Source: Lacrimispora sphenoides JCM 1415 (GTDB taxonomy: Bacteria > Bacillota > Clostridia > Lachnospirales > Lachnospiraceae). From it: 64,000 nucleotides of DNA. The stretch covers positions 5,210,001 to 5,274,000 of the forward strand of contig NZ_LT630003.1 in assembly GCF_900105615.1 (NCBI RefSeq). Reading direction: 5' to 3'. The notes under the pieces are model-generated. The model made no database searches. It was not told the origin of the DNA and saw only the letters and a program-made list of their open reading frames with translations. Shown here piece after piece: positions 8,690-18,301 of this stretch. Both the position numbers and the translations under genes were made by a program. The stretch's first letter is position 1; every line of letters begins with the position of its first letter.

Positions 8690-9802
8690 ATGGCTAGTTT
8701 ATCACTGAAAAACATCGTCAAGAAATATCCTAACGGATTTGAAGCAGTTAAGGACTTTAATCTGGATATTGCTGATAAGGAGTTTGTAATTTTCGTAGGA
8801 CCATCTGGATGCGGTAAATCCACAACTCTTCGTATGATTGCAGGTCTGGAAGACATTTCTTCTGGTGAACTTTACATTGACGGAAAATTAATGAATGATG
8901 TAGAGCCAAAAGACAGAGATATCGCAATGGTATTCCAGAACTACGCTCTGTATCCTCATATGACAGTATTTGATAACATGGCGTTTGGCCTGAAACTGAG
9001 AAAAACTCCAAAGGATGAGATTGATAAGCTGGTTCATGAAGCTGCAAGAATCCTTGATCTTGAGCATTTATTAGACCGTAAACCAAAGGCTTTATCTGGT
9101 GGTCAGAGACAGCGTGTTGCCATGGGACGTGCTATCGTACGTAATCCAAAAGTCTTCTTAATGGATGAGCCGTTATCCAACCTTGATGCGAAGCTGAGAG
9201 GCCAGATGCGTATTGAGATTTCCAAGCTGCATCAGAGACTTCAGGCAACAATAATCTACGTAACTCATGACCAGACAGAGGCTATGACACTTGGTACCAG
9301 AATCGTAGTAATGAAGGACGGCGTTATCCAGCAGGTTGACTCTCCTCAGAACTTATACGATAAGCCAGGTAATAAATTCGTTGCAGGATTTATCGGAGCT
9401 CCTCAGATGAACTTAATCGATGCTACTGTAGCTAAGAGAGGAAGCGACGTTACTTTAACATTTGGCGGAAATACAATCGCTCTTCCAGAAGGAAAAGCGA
9501 AAAAATTAGAGGATGCCGGTTATATCGGAAAGACTGTAGCCCTAGGCATTCGTCCGGAAGATTTACATGATGAGGAAGCTTTCCTTACATCATCTCCGGA
9601 AAGTGTCATTGACGCTACCATTAGAGTTTATGAATTGTTAGGTGCTGAAGTTTACTTATACTTTGATGTGGAAGATGTAAACTTTACTGCAAGAGTAAAT
9701 CCTCGTACAACTGCAAGACCAGGGGATACAATTAAGCTTGCTCTTGACTTAACAAAGATCCATGTATTCGATAAAGACACAGAAATCGTAGTTTTAAACT
9801 AA
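8690..9802 (+). CDS. ugpC: Sugar ABC transporter ATPase (MsmX/UgpC/MalK type)
   Basis: A 370-residue ATPase: Walker A GPSGCGKST (37-45), signature LSGGQRQR, Walker B VFLMDEPLSNLD, H-loop THDQ, then the C-terminal TOBE/regulatory region (about 245-370) typical of sugar importers. AGGAGG is 10 bases before the ATG. It stands alone between its own leader and a strong terminator. The two sugar importers in the window encode no ATPase, so this probably acts as the shared ATPase for several importers, as MsmX does in Bacillus. Codon use looks highly biased, consistent with strong expression. Confidence 0.9.
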   Translation: MASLSLKNIVKKYPNGFEAVKDFNLDIADKEFVIFVGPSGCGKSTTLRMIAGLEDISSGELYIDGKLMNDVEPKDRDIAMVFQNYALYPHMTVFDNMAFGLKLRKTPKDEIDKLVHEAARILDLEHLLDRKPKALSGGQRQRVAMGRAIVRNPKVFLMDEPLSNLDAKLRGQMRIEISKLHQRLQATIIYVTHDQTEAMTLGTRIVVMKDGVIQQVDSPQNLYDKPGNKFVAGFIGAPQMNLIDATVAKRGSDVTLTFGGNTIALPEGKAKKLEDAGYIGKTVALGIRPEDLHDEEAFLTSSPESVIDATIRVYELLGAEVYLYFDVEDVNFTARVNPRTTARPGDTIKLALDLTKIHVFDKDTEIVVLN

Positions 9803-9817
9803 AATTTATGAAAATTT

Positions 9818-9852
9818 AAGCAAGCGGTTATTCTACCCGCTTGCTTTTTTTT
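9818..9852 (+). terminator. Terminator of the ATPase gene
   Basis: AAGCAAGCGG (9818-9827) pairs with CCGCTTGCTT (9837-9846), followed by a long T run. Confidence 0.9.
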
Positions 9853-9905
9853 TCTTTTTGCTTTAATATATAATAAGGTAAATTTACGAAAAAGGAGAAT
9901 ATGCC

Positions 9906-10994
9906 ATGATTTCGAATCAAATACTTCAAACAACCATTGAAGGATTAAAAGGGATTACGAGAATTGATCTGTGTATTTGTGATACAGAAGGAAAGGTACT
10001 GGCAACCACATTTCCTGATGCGGAAGATTATGAAAGTTCAATCCTGGCGTTCGTGGATTCTCCGGCCGACAGCCAGGTAATCCAGGGATATCAGTTTTTT
10101 AAAGTGCTAGATGAGCACCAGTTAGAATACATTCTTCTCGCAAAGGGTGGAAGTGACGATGTTTATATGGTCGGCAAGCTGGCCGCTTTCCAGATTCAGA
10201 GCCTGCTTGTTGCGTATAAAGAAAGATTTGACAAGGATAATTTTATTAAGAACTTATTGCTTGACAATCTGCTTTTGGTGGATATCTACAACAGAGCAAA
10301 GAAGCTTCATATTGAAACAAACATCAAGAGAGTTGTATTTATTATTGAAACCCAGCATGAAAAAGATGTGAACGCACTGGAGACAGTTCGCAACTTATTT
10401 GCTGCAAAGACCAAAGACTTTGTTACTGCCGTTGATGAGAAGAATATCATTCTTGTTAAAGAAGTAAAAGAAGGCGAAACTTACGAGGATCTGGAAAAGA
10501 CTGCCAACACTGTTCTGGACATGCTCAATACCGAGGCAATGACTCAGGTCCATATTGCATTTGGTACGATCGTAAGCGAAATTAAAGAGGTTTCCAGATC
10601 TTATAAGGAAGCCAAGATGGCCATGGATGTTGGCAAGATTTTCTACAGCAATAAAAATGTGGTTGCCTATAGTAAACTGGGAATCGGACGTCTGATCTAT
10701 CAGCTTCCGCTGCCTTTATGCCGCATGTTCATCAAAGAGATTTTTGACGGTAAGTCACCGGATGATTTTGATGATGAAACATTGACAACTATTAATAAAT
10801 TCTTTGAGAACAGCTTAAATGTGTCCGAGACATCCAGACAGCTGTATATTCACAGGAATACCCTTGTTTACCGGTTAGACAAGCTTCAGAAGAGTACCGG
10901 CCTGGATCTGCGTGTATTTGAAGACGCCATCACCTTTAAGATTGCCCTGATGGTAGTTAAATACATGAAATATATGGAGAATCAGGACTATTAA
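9906..10994 (+). CDS. CdaR/PucR-type transcriptional regulator
   Basis: A 362-residue regulator. The N-terminal part resembles a sugar-diacid sensor domain, the middle is a GGDEF-like/CdaR fold, and the C-terminus is the PucR-type HTH (HTH_30), recognisable by SLNVSETSRQLYIHRNTLVYRL near residues 300-325. AAAGGAG precedes the ATG. It directly follows the sugar-ABC ATPase, separated by a terminator, so it may sense a carbohydrate-derived signal. Targets are unknown. Confidence 0.75.
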   Translation: MISNQILQTTIEGLKGITRIDLCICDTEGKVLATTFPDAEDYESSILAFVDSPADSQVIQGYQFFKVLDEHQLEYILLAKGGSDDVYMVGKLAAFQIQSLLVAYKERFDKDNFIKNLLLDNLLLVDIYNRAKKLHIETNIKRVVFIIETQHEKDVNALETVRNLFAAKTKDFVTAVDEKNIILVKEVKEGETYEDLEKTANTVLDMLNTEAMTQVHIAFGTIVSEIKEVSRSYKEAKMAMDVGKIFYSNKNVVAYSKLGIGRLIYQLPLPLCRMFIKEIFDGKSPDDFDDETLTTINKFFENSLNVSETSRQLYIHRNTLVYRLDKLQKSTGLDLRVFEDAITFKIALMVVKYMKYMENQDY

Positions 10995-11014
10995 CGCTGG
11001 CTATGAGCAGTGCG

Positions 11015-11077
11015 AAAGAGGCAGCTATACAGCTGTGTTGTGCTTGCACAAAAGCAGTAGTATAGCTGCCTCTTTTC
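11015..11077 (+). terminator. Terminator after the CdaR-type regulator
   Basis: A perfect 16-bp stem (11015-11030 with 11060-11075) encloses a 29-base loop that itself folds (TTGTGC/GCACAA). It ends in TTTT. The remaining 130 bases to ftsE contain a second GC-rich partial dyad (around 11132-11170) but no gene. Confidence 0.75.
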
Positions 11078-11213
11078 ATAGGACGAAACCTGTTAACCGA
11101 GATGGAGCAAAGCGCAATTGAGGTTTCACTGCGGGGTAGAGGGTCCCAATTTCGATTTTTCCCTACCCGCCCAAAAGCAAAAGTAATCAAAGCACAAAAA
11201 TTAGAGGACTGAA

Positions 11214-11900
11214 ATGATTGAACTATGGAATGTAAGCAAAACATATGAGGCCGGAAATAAGGCGCTGCGTAACGTCAGCATGACCATTGAGGACGGGGAA
11301 TTCGTTTTTATCATTGGCCGCAGCGGTTCAGGCAAATCCACACTTTTAAAAATGCTGTTAAAAGAAGTGGAACCTACCTCCGGTAAAATAGTTGTGAATG
11401 ATATGAATCTAAGCAAGATGCCCAGAGGTTTCATTCCCAAATACCGGCGGAAGCTTGGCATGGTTTTCCAGGATTTCCGTCTGTTAAAGGATCGGAATGT
11501 CTACGAAAATGTAGCCTTTGCGCAGCGGGTGATCGGTGCATCCACAAGAAACATAAGAGAGTCGGTTCCCGCCATGTTGAAGATGGTGGGACTTTCTTCA
11601 AAATACAAATTTTTTCCTCAGCAGTTATCCGGCGGTGAGCAGCAGCGTGTCGCTATTGCCAGGGCTTTAATTAACCGTCCTGAAATCCTGTTGGCAGACG
11701 AGCCTACCGGAAATCTGGATGGACACAACTCCATGGAGATCATGAAGCTATTAAATGAGGTTAATAAGCTGGGAACAACGGTAATCGTTGTCACCCATAG
11801 CCAGGAAATTGTAGACCGAATGAAAAAACGGGTGATTGTGATGGACCGTGGAACCATCATAAGCGACGAGAAAAAAGGCGGTTATACATATGAGAATTAG
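11214..11900 (+). CDS. ftsE: Cell-division ABC transporter ATPase FtsE
   Basis: A 228-residue ATPase with Walker A GRSGSGKS (35-42), signature LSGGEQQR, Walker [13 protein letters not shown] and the FtsE-typical opening [17 protein letters not shown]. With FtsX it forms a membrane complex that does not pump a solute but switches on peptidoglycan hydrolases at the septum or side wall. Its last codons overlap the ftsX start by 11 bases, so the two are translationally coupled. Confidence 0.95.
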   Translation: MIELWNVSKTYEAGNKALRNVSMTIEDGEFVFIIGRSGSGKSTLLKMLLKEVEPTSGKIVVNDMNLSKMPRGFIPKYRRKLGMVFQDFRLLKDRNVYENVAFAQRVIGASTRNIRESVPAMLKMVGLSSKYKFFPQQLSGGEQQRVAIARALINRPEILLADEPTGNLDGHNSMEIMKLLNEVNKLGTTVIVVTHSQEIVDRMKKRVIVMDRGTIISDEKKGGYTYEN

Positions 11901-12798
11901 TACATTTTGGTATTGCCTGAAACAAGGTGTAAATAATATATGCAGGAACATTTTGTTTTCCCTGGCATCCATTGCAACGGTTTCCGCCTGCATCTTTTTG
12001 TTTTGCCTGTTTTTTTCTATTGTTATTAACGTGCAATATGTGATTAAGAATACGGAAAGCACGGTGGGAATCACGGTGTTTTTTGATGATGGGCTGGATT
12101 CGAATAAGATCAAGGAAATCGGCAATAAGATCAAAGCCAGAGATGACGTAAAGGAAGTGACATTCACATCGGCAGAGGAGGCATGGGCGGATGCGAAGCA
12201 GGAATACTTCGGTGATATGCAGGATCTTGCGGAAGGATTTGAGGAAGACAACCCGCTGGCCAATTCTGCTTCTTATACCATATTTTTAAACGACCTGGTG
12301 GATCAGGACCAGGTTGTTGACTGGTTAAAGAACATTGAAGGTGTCAGAAAGGTTAATTATTCAAAAACCGCAGCAGAGGGAATGAATAGCTTAAGCAAGG
12401 TGATCGGAGTTCTTTCCATGTTGATCATCGGCGTTTTGCTGGCAGTAGCCATATTCTTGATCAGCAATACCATATCAGTGGCAGCTGCTTTCCGGAAGAA
12501 TGAAAATCAGATCATGAAATTAATCGGCGCCACCAATTATATGATCCGGGCACCCTTTGTGGTGGAAGGAATTATCATCGGACTGGTGGGAGCCTGCATT
12601 CCTCTGATATCGATTTACTTCCTGTACCGGTCCACGGTTGAATACGTGGTCACAAAGTTCAGCATCTTATCAGGGCTGTTTCAGTTCCTTCCGGTGGAAG
12701 CCATATTCCCTTATATGGCGGCAACGGCACTGGCACTTGGCGTTGGAATCGGTTTTTTTGTAAGCTTCTTTACCATCAGGAAGCATTTAAAAGTATAA
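11890..12798 (+). CDS. ftsX: Cell-division membrane protein FtsX
   Basis: A 302-residue protein with the FtsX plan: TM1 near residues 20-45, an extracellular domain (about 50-165), then three TM segments in the FtsX permease domain (about 175-295). The cytoplasmic start and the IMKLIGATNYMIRAPFVVEG segment are typical. The extracellular domain normally recruits a hydrolase or its activator. The gene after it, where an M23 activator would be expected, is decayed (see 12820-13281). Confidence 0.95.
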   Translation: MRISTFWYCLKQGVNNICRNILFSLASIATVSACIFLFCLFFSIVINVQYVIKNTESTVGITVFFDDGLDSNKIKEIGNKIKARDDVKEVTFTSAEEAWADAKQEYFGDMQDLAEGFEEDNPLANSASYTIFLNDLVDQDQVVDWLKNIEGVRKVNYSKTAAEGMNSLSKVIGVLSMLIIGVLLAVAIFLISNTISVAAAFRKNENQIMKLIGATNYMIRAPFVVEGIIIGLVGACIPLISIYFLYRSTVEYVVTKFSILSGLFQFLPVEAIFPYMAATALALGVGIGFFVSFFTIRKHLKV

Positions 12799-12819
12799 GG
12801 GCTAATTTCCAACTTTTGA

Positions 12820-13281
12820 ACGTGGAATATATTGGCAGCACTGCTGCATATGATAGAAAAATGCCGGAGAGTGATATCCGGCCAAGGAAAAAATTCTCAG
12901 CTTTCCAGTTACGGAAAACAGATTGGGGCCCACCAGAGAGCGTTTCTGAGCCGAAAAGAGCCATTGCTGCAGCGAAGCAGGCCGGAAAAACGTATAATAC
13001 GGTTGGTATGGGGAATATTAAATTTATATGGCTCTGCCCGCGTAAAGCCGGAACATTTCGGCTATTAACGCCGGAAGCGGCTATATCTACATACAGTTAT
13101 TCTGCCGGCATATATCACAATCTCTTTTGGCGGAGAAGTTTATGCCGTTTATATGCACCGTTCACGGTTATTGGTTAAGCGGGAAGTATGGCAGGGGCAG
13201 GTAATTGCAAATGTGGGTCATACTGGATATTCCACAGGACCTTATCTCTATTTTGAGATCAGGCAGACAGCTTCCATGTAA
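12820..13281 (+). pseudogene. Decayed M23 (EnvC/LytM-like) peptidase
   Basis: No intact frame spans the 530 bases between ftsX and the CtpA gene. The frame 13114-13281 still reads as the C-terminal half of an M23 peptidase: VYAVYMH, then GQVIANVGHTGYSTGPYLYFEIR and a stop. The family motif here is STGPHLHFE, so both histidines of the HxH zinc site have become tyrosine. Upstream, the expected coiled-coil and first zinc-ligand region are unreadable. The order ftsE-ftsX-M23-ctpA is common in clostridia, which supports identity by position. Confidence 0.75.
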
Positions 13282-13329
13282 ATCCGGTGAAATGCGCAAG
13301 CCCATAAAGAGCTAGATAGGAGAATAACA

Positions 13330-14634
13330 GTGGAAAGTAAGAATAAATTTTGGAAAGGCGCCCTAGTAGGTGCGCTTCTGACCACATTGGCAGGTCTTGT
13401 TATTGTGGGGATGTCTTTGGGAATCTTTCTGATCGGCAGAGCTGCAATTGACGGAAAAGGTCAGACAGCCGAATCCGCTCAGGCAGAAAACCAGGAAGGC
13501 AACCTGGATATGAACCGGATCGTAGCCAAAATACAGACGATTCAAAGCGTGATTGATAAGTATTATCTCTTTAATGAAGATACGAAAAATGTGGAAGACT
13601 GGATATACAAGGGAATGCTGTATGGACTTGAGGATCCTTATACAGTTTACTATACCGCGGACGAGTATGAGAAGTTAGTAGAGGATACGGCTGGAGAATA
13701 TTGCGGAATCGGAGTCATGGTCAGCCAGAGTGCTGCAACTGGAATCATTACGGTTACTAAGGTTTTTGAAGGAACACCTGGAGCTGAGGCAGGAATGCTG
13801 CCCGGCGATTTGATCTATAAGGTGGGCGATGAGGAAATGACCGGTATGGATCTGGAGCTGGTGGTAAAGGATCATATCAAAGGGGCGGAAGGAACGTCGG
13901 TAATCGTCACAGTTCTTCGCCCGGATACGGGGGCCTACATTGATATGACAATGGAGCGCCGTCAGATCACAGTTCCTACGGTGGAGCATGAAATGCTGGC
14001 AGACAAAATCGGATATATATCGGTCAGTCAGTTTGACACGGTTACAGCAGGCCAGTTTAAGAACGCCATTGATGATCTGGAAAAACAGGGTATGGAAAAG
14101 ATGGTCGTGGATTTGAGAAACAATCCTGGAGGAGTTGTGGATGCGGTGGTTTCCATGCTGGATTACATTCTTCCGGACGATCTGGTAATCGAAAATCCCA
14201 ATCTCGTAAAAACCAAGAAGAATAAAACGCTTCTGGTGTATATGGCAGATAAGAATGGGGAAGGAGAGCAGTATTACGCTTCTGACGGCCATAAGGTAGA
14301 TATCCCCATTGCAGTTTTGGTCAACGGTCAGTCCGCCAGTGCTTCCGAAGTATTTTCCGGAGCGCTTAAGGCTTACGGAAGGGCGGAACTGGTGGGAACA
14401 AAAACCTTTGGAAAAGGAATCGTCCAGACACTGTTTCCTCTTGACCATGGTACTGCTATAAAGATGACTGTGGCCCATTACTATACGCCAAGCGGCTTTG
14501 ACCTCCATGGAAAAGGATTGGAGCCGGATGTAGCGGTTGATTTAAAAGAAGAATTGAAAACAAAGATCAAAATAGAGCATAGCGAAGATAATCAGCTTGC
14601 GGAAGCTATAAAAGTATTGAAAGAAAAGCATTAG
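13330..14634 (+). CDS. C-terminal processing protease (S41, CtpA/CtpB type)
   Basis: A 434-residue secreted or membrane-anchored protease. An N-terminal TM anchor (about 11-35) is followed by a PDZ domain (about 110-195) and the S41 protease domain. The catalytic Ser337 lies in QSASASE and Lys362 in FGKG. The start is GTG at 13330, with AGGAG eight bases upstream. Such proteases trim envelope proteins and cut regulators. It is the last gene of the ftsEX cluster. A PG-binding C-terminal domain, present in some relatives, is absent. Confidence 0.9.
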   Translation: MESKNKFWKGALVGALLTTLAGLVIVGMSLGIFLIGRAAIDGKGQTAESAQAENQEGNLDMNRIVAKIQTIQSVIDKYYLFNEDTKNVEDWIYKGMLYGLEDPYTVYYTADEYEKLVEDTAGEYCGIGVMVSQSAATGIITVTKVFEGTPGAEAGMLPGDLIYKVGDEEMTGMDLELVVKDHIKGAEGTSVIVTVLRPDTGAYIDMTMERRQITVPTVEHEMLADKIGYISVSQFDTVTAGQFKNAIDDLEKQGMEKMVVDLRNNPGGVVDAVVSMLDYILPDDLVIENPNLVKTKKNKTLLVYMADKNGEGEQYYASDGHKVDIPIAVLVNGQSASASEVFSGALKAYGRAELVGTKTFGKGIVQTLFPLDHGTAIKMTVAHYYTPSGFDLHGKGLEPDVAVDLKEELKTKIKIEHSEDNQLAEAIKVLKEKH

Positions 14635-14655
14635 ATTTTAACTGGATCGTAAAAG

Positions 14656-14707
14656 AAAAAGCCTTCTATGGCCGGCGAATTTAACTGCTGGCCATAGAAG
14701 GCTTTTT
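14656..14707. terminator. Bidirectional terminator between the CtpA gene and threonine aldolase
   Basis: A perfect 18-bp stem (14656-14673 with 14690-14707) with A-run and T-run on the two sides serves both converging genes. Confidence 0.9.
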
Positions 14708-14762
14708 CTATTTCATGGGTTTCTTTATTTCATGGAGTTCTTTACTTCGTTGGTTTCTTTCA

Positions 14763-15785
14763 TCAGCATGTTTCCAGCAGACTGACAAACCGGCGGCATG
14801 CTTCTTCACTGGTCGCCCAGGAGGTAACCAGCCGGATGGCGGTATGGCTGTCATCGATACGTTCCTGAACAGAAAAGAGGAAGTCTTTTTCCAGCTTTGT
14901 AATCACCTTGTCAGGAAAGATGGGGAAAAGCTGATTTGTCATGGAATCAGAGTAAAAGGAATATCCGCATGCTTCAATTCCTTTTCTCAGAATGGCTGCC
15001 ATCTCATTTGAGTGAGAGGCCAAATCATAGAAGAGGTTGTTGGTAAACAGCTCTTCAAACTGGATCCCTAAGAGCCAGCCCTTTGCCAGCATGGCTCCCC
15101 GCTGCTTTACCATAAACCGGAAGTCCGGCTTTAAATCCTGATGGCAGATTACGAGGGCTTCTCCAAACAACGCGCCTCCTTTTGTTCCACCAATATAAAA
15201 TACATCGGTAAGCCTTGCAATATCCTGCAAGGTTAAATCGTTCACAGAGCTTGTGAGTGCCGCACCAAGGCGTGCTCCGTCTAAAAACAGGTACAGTCCC
15301 TTCTGGCGGCAGATATGGTGAAGGGCTTCCAGCTCTGCTTTGCTGTATTGGGTACCGATCTCCGTTGAGTTGGAGATATAGACCATTTTCGGCTGTACCA
15401 TATGTTCGTCGGTGTGAAGGTCCAGAGCTTTCTGGATATGGGCAGGAGTAAGTTTCCCGTCTTTGCTTGGCATGGCTATGACCTTATGCCCGGTGGCTTC
15501 GATGGCTCCAGTCTCATGAACGTTTATATGACCTTTATCCGTGGAGATGACTGCCTGCCAGGGGCGCAGGGCTGTACCGATGGTGATCAGATTGGTCTGG
15601 GTGCCGCCTACAATAAAATGAACATCTGCATCTTCTCTGCCGATTTCCTGTCTGATGAGGGCGCGGGCACTGCTGCAGTTGTCATCCAGTCCGTATCCGG
15701 TTTTTTGGATTAAGTTGGCATTGATCATAGCTTCTAAAATTTTCGGATGAGCACCTTCGCTATAGTCATTATTAAAACTGTACAT
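14763..15785 (-). CDS. Low-specificity threonine aldolase / beta-eliminating lyase
   Basis: A 340-residue PLP enzyme of the L-threonine aldolase fold. The internal lysine that would bind PLP is Lys202 in IGGTKGG, and FLDGARLGAAL holds the cofactor-binding Asp. It probably splits L-threonine or allo-threonine to glycine and acetaldehyde in the cytoplasm. AGGAGG precedes the ATG. It is a single-gene unit diverging from uvrB. A related lyase activity on another beta-hydroxy amino acid cannot be excluded. Confidence 0.85.
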   Translation of the reverse strand: MYSFNNDYSEGAHPKILEAMINANLIQKTGYGLDDNCSSARALIRQEIGREDADVHFIVGGTQTNLITIGTALRPWQAVISTDKGHINVHETGAIEATGHKVIAMPSKDGKLTPAHIQKALDLHTDEHMVQPKMVYISNSTEIGTQYSKAELEALHHICRQKGLYLFLDGARLGAALTSSVNDLTLQDIARLTDVFYIGGTKGGALFGEALVICHQDLKPDFRFMVKQRGAMLAKGWLLGIQFEELFTNNLFYDLASHSNEMAAILRKGIEACGYSFYSDSMTNQLFPIFPDKVITKLEKDFLFSVQERIDDSHTAIRLVTSWATSEEACRRFVSLLETC

Positions 15786-15943
15786 AAATAGTCCTCCTGA
15801 TGTTTCATAGTATAGGATGTATGATATACTAAAAGAAGGAGAATTACAATACCAAAAGAACAGACGTTCCCTGTTTCGCTATACTTTTTTTCTGCCATAT
15901 GTTATAATTGGCAGTGATAGACATTGTTGGAGGTGAAATAATC

Positions 15944-17929
15944 ATGGACTTTATGTTACATTCAGAATATGCTCCTACCGGTGACCAGCCTGAGGCCATT
16001 GACCAGCTTGTGAAAGGATTTAAAGAGGGCAATCAATTCCAGACTTTATTGGGAGTTACCGGCTCTGGTAAGACGTTTACCATGGCAAATGTAATCCAGC
16101 AGCTGCAAAGGCCCACTCTCATCATTGCTCATAATAAGACGCTGGCAGCCCAGCTTTACGGCGAGTTCAAGGAATTTTTTCCTGAGAATGCGGTAGAGTA
16201 TTTTGTTTCCTATTACGATTATTACCAGCCGGAGGCTTATGTGCCTTCTACGGATACCTATATTGAGAAGGATTCGGCGATTAATGATGAAATTGATAAG
16301 CTGCGGCACTCGGCCACGGCTGCTCTTTCAGAGCGGAGCGATGTAATCATCGTAGCCTCGGTTTCCTGTATTTACGGCCTGGGAAGCCCCATCGATTATA
16401 AGGAAATGGTTATTTCCTTAAGGCCTGGCATGATAAAGGACCGGGATGAAGTGGTCCATAAGCTGATCGACATCCAGTATGACCGGAACGATATGGATTT
16501 CCGGCGTGGTACCTTCCGGGTAAGAGGAGATGTGGTGGAGATATTCCCGGCCTATTCCGGCAGTGAGGCATACAGGATCGAGTTTTTTGGAGATGAAGTG
16601 GAACGTATTACAGAGATAGATACCCTGACAGGAGAGATCCGGTCAGATCTGGGGCATGTGGCCATATTTCCGGCTTCCCATTACGTTGTATCCAGAGAGA
16701 AAATGGAGCGGGCCGCTCAGACCATCCTTGATGAACTAAAGGAGCAGGTAGCTTATTTTAAGAGCGAAGACAAGCTGTTAGAAGCACAGAGGATCTCGGA
16801 ACGGACGAATTTTGATGTGGAGATGATGAAGGAAACCGGCTTTTGTTCCGGGATCGAAAACTATTCCAGACATTTGGTCGGAAGCAAGCAGGGAGAGCCT
16901 CCCTGTACTCTGATCGATTATTTTCCAGAGGATTTTCTGATCATGGTAGATGAATCCCACATCACCCTTCCTCAGGTACGGGGCATGTTTGCAGGAGACC
17001 GTTCCAGAAAAACAACGCTTGTGAATTTCGGCTTCCGCCTGCCGTCAGCCCTTGATAACAGGCCATTGAATTTTGAGGAATTTGAATCCAAGATCAATCA
17101 GATGATGTTCGTTTCTGCCACACCCTCCGTTTATGAGGCAGAGCATGAGCTTTTAAGAGTGGAGCAGATCATCCGGCCGACTGGACTTCTTGACCCTGAA
17201 ATCGATGTCAGGCCGGTGGAAGGACAGATTGATGACCTGGTTTCCGAGGTAAATAAGGAAGTAGCAAAGAAAAACAAAGTGCTTATTACAACTCTGACCA
17301 AGCGTATGGCCGAGGATCTGACCGATTATATGAGAGAAGTGGGAATCCGGGTAAAATATCTTCACTCTGACATTGATACCCTGGAGCGTTCCGAAATTAT
17401 CCGGGACATGCGTCTGGATGTGTTTGATGTGCTGGTGGGAATCAACCTGCTGCGTGAGGGCCTTGATATTCCGGAGATCACCCTGGTGGCCATTCTGGAT
17501 GCGGATAAGGAAGGATTTCTCCGCTCAGAGACATCCCTGATCCAGACCGTTGGAAGGGCGGCCAGAAACTCCGAAGGCCATGTAATCATGTACGCGGATA
17601 AGGTAACGGATTCCATGCGTGTGGCGATTGAGGAGACTAACCGAAGAAGAGCCATTCAGCAGCGCTATAATGAAGAACATGGAATTACTCCTACTACCAT
17701 CAAAAAGTCGGTCCGTGACCTCATTGCCATCTCAAAGGCAGCCATTGAGGATGAGAAGGACTTTAAGAAGGATCCGGAATCCATGGATGTCAAGGAACTG
17801 GAAAAGCTTTCCAAGGAGCTTACAAAGAAGATGCACCAGGCAGCGGCAGAGCTTAACTTTGAGGAAGCGGCAAAACTGCGTGACCGAATGGTCCAGGTTA
17901 AAAAGATGCTTCAGGAGATGGAAGAATAA
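15944..17929 (+). CDS. uvrB: Excinuclease ABC subunit B
   Basis: A 661-residue UvrB. It has Walker A GVTGSGKT (37-44), the beta-hairpin region [16 protein letters not shown] Walker B, helicase motifs V/VI including QTVGRAARN, and a C-terminal UVR domain (last 40 residues). It verifies DNA damage delivered by UvrA and positions UvrC for incision. The ATG at 15944, placed by TTGGAGGTGA, gives the conserved N-terminus; an earlier GTG-type start at 15908 would lie on the TATAAT at 15903-15908. uvrA and uvrC are not in the window. Confidence 0.97.
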   Translation: MDFMLHSEYAPTGDQPEAIDQLVKGFKEGNQFQTLLGVTGSGKTFTMANVIQQLQRPTLIIAHNKTLAAQLYGEFKEFFPENAVEYFVSYYDYYQPEAYVPSTDTYIEKDSAINDEIDKLRHSATAALSERSDVIIVASVSCIYGLGSPIDYKEMVISLRPGMIKDRDEVVHKLIDIQYDRNDMDFRRGTFRVRGDVVEIFPAYSGSEAYRIEFFGDEVERITEIDTLTGEIRSDLGHVAIFPASHYVVSREKMERAAQTILDELKEQVAYFKSEDKLLEAQRISERTNFDVEMMKETGFCSGIENYSRHLVGSKQGEPPCTLIDYFPEDFLIMVDESHITLPQVRGMFAGDRSRKTTLVNFGFRLPSALDNRPLNFEEFESKINQMMFVSATPSVYEAEHELLRVEQIIRPTGLLDPEIDVRPVEGQIDDLVSEVNKEVAKKNKVLITTLTKRMAEDLTDYMREVGIRVKYLHSDIDTLERSEIIRDMRLDVFDVLVGINLLREGLDIPEITLVAILDADKEGFLRSETSLIQTVGRAARNSEGHVIMYADKVTDSMRVAIEETNRRRAIQQRYNEEHGITPTTIKKSVRDLIAISKAAIEDEKDFKKDPESMDVKELEKLSKELTKKMHQAAAELNFEEAAKLRDRMVQVKKMLQEMEE

Positions 17930-17964
17930 GGAAATAAAAATGTTACTGGAACAGCTGAATGGTA

Positions 17965-17993
17965 TTGACAATGATTCTCAATAAGAGTAAAAT
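17965..17993 (+). promoter_or_regulatory. feoAB promoter with overlapping Fur box
   Basis: A consensus TTGACA (17965-17970) and TAAAAT (17988-17993) are exactly 17 bases apart. Overlapping the -35 and spacer, TGACAATGATTCTCA (17966-17980) matches the 7-1-7 Fur motif TGATAATnATTATCA at all but two positions. Binding of Fe-Fur here would block RNA polymerase, so iron represses feoAB. Confidence 0.85.
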
Positions 17994-18067
17994 CTCAATG
18001 GATGCATCTAAGGCAGGAGTCTTGGAACGCCATCGGCTTAAGATGGCTGCATTCAGAGGAGATTATT

Positions 18068-18301
18068 ATGAAGCTGCATGAAGGAGAAATCGGAAAAACC
18101 TACATCGTCTACAGTGTGATGGTAAAAGATGCCATCACCAGGCGACTGGAGGCTCTGGGAGTTAATGAGCTGACGCCAGTTACCCTGATGAATAAGAAAG
18201 GAAGCGGTACTGTGATTATCAAAGTCAGGGGTACCCGCCTTGCTCTTGGAAAAAGGATATCGGAAGGAATTGAAATCAGGGAGGCTGCGAACAATGAATA
18301 A
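18068..18301 (+). CDS. feoA: Ferrous iron transport protein A
   Basis: A 77-residue SH3-like FeoA domain protein (cytoplasmic), with the typical TRRLEALGVNELTPVTL and an RGTRLALGKRISEGIEI end. The start at 18068 follows GAGGAG. Its last eight bases overlap the feoB start. It acts as an accessory to FeoB. Confidence 0.92.
   Translation: MKLHEGEIGKTYIVYSVMVKDAITRRLEALGVNELTPVTLMNKKGSGTVIIKVRGTRLALGKRISEGIEIREAANNE

Noticed and set aside
12816..13178. 120-codon frame between ftsX and the CtpA gene
   Set aside because: It does not follow the M23 reading frame, has no good ribosome site, and reads as unstructured sequence over the decayed peptidase.
13675..14508. Long antisense frame (277 codons) inside the CtpA gene
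   Set aside because: It is a shadow of the strongly supported protease gene, with no ribosome site and unusual His/Cys/Ile content.
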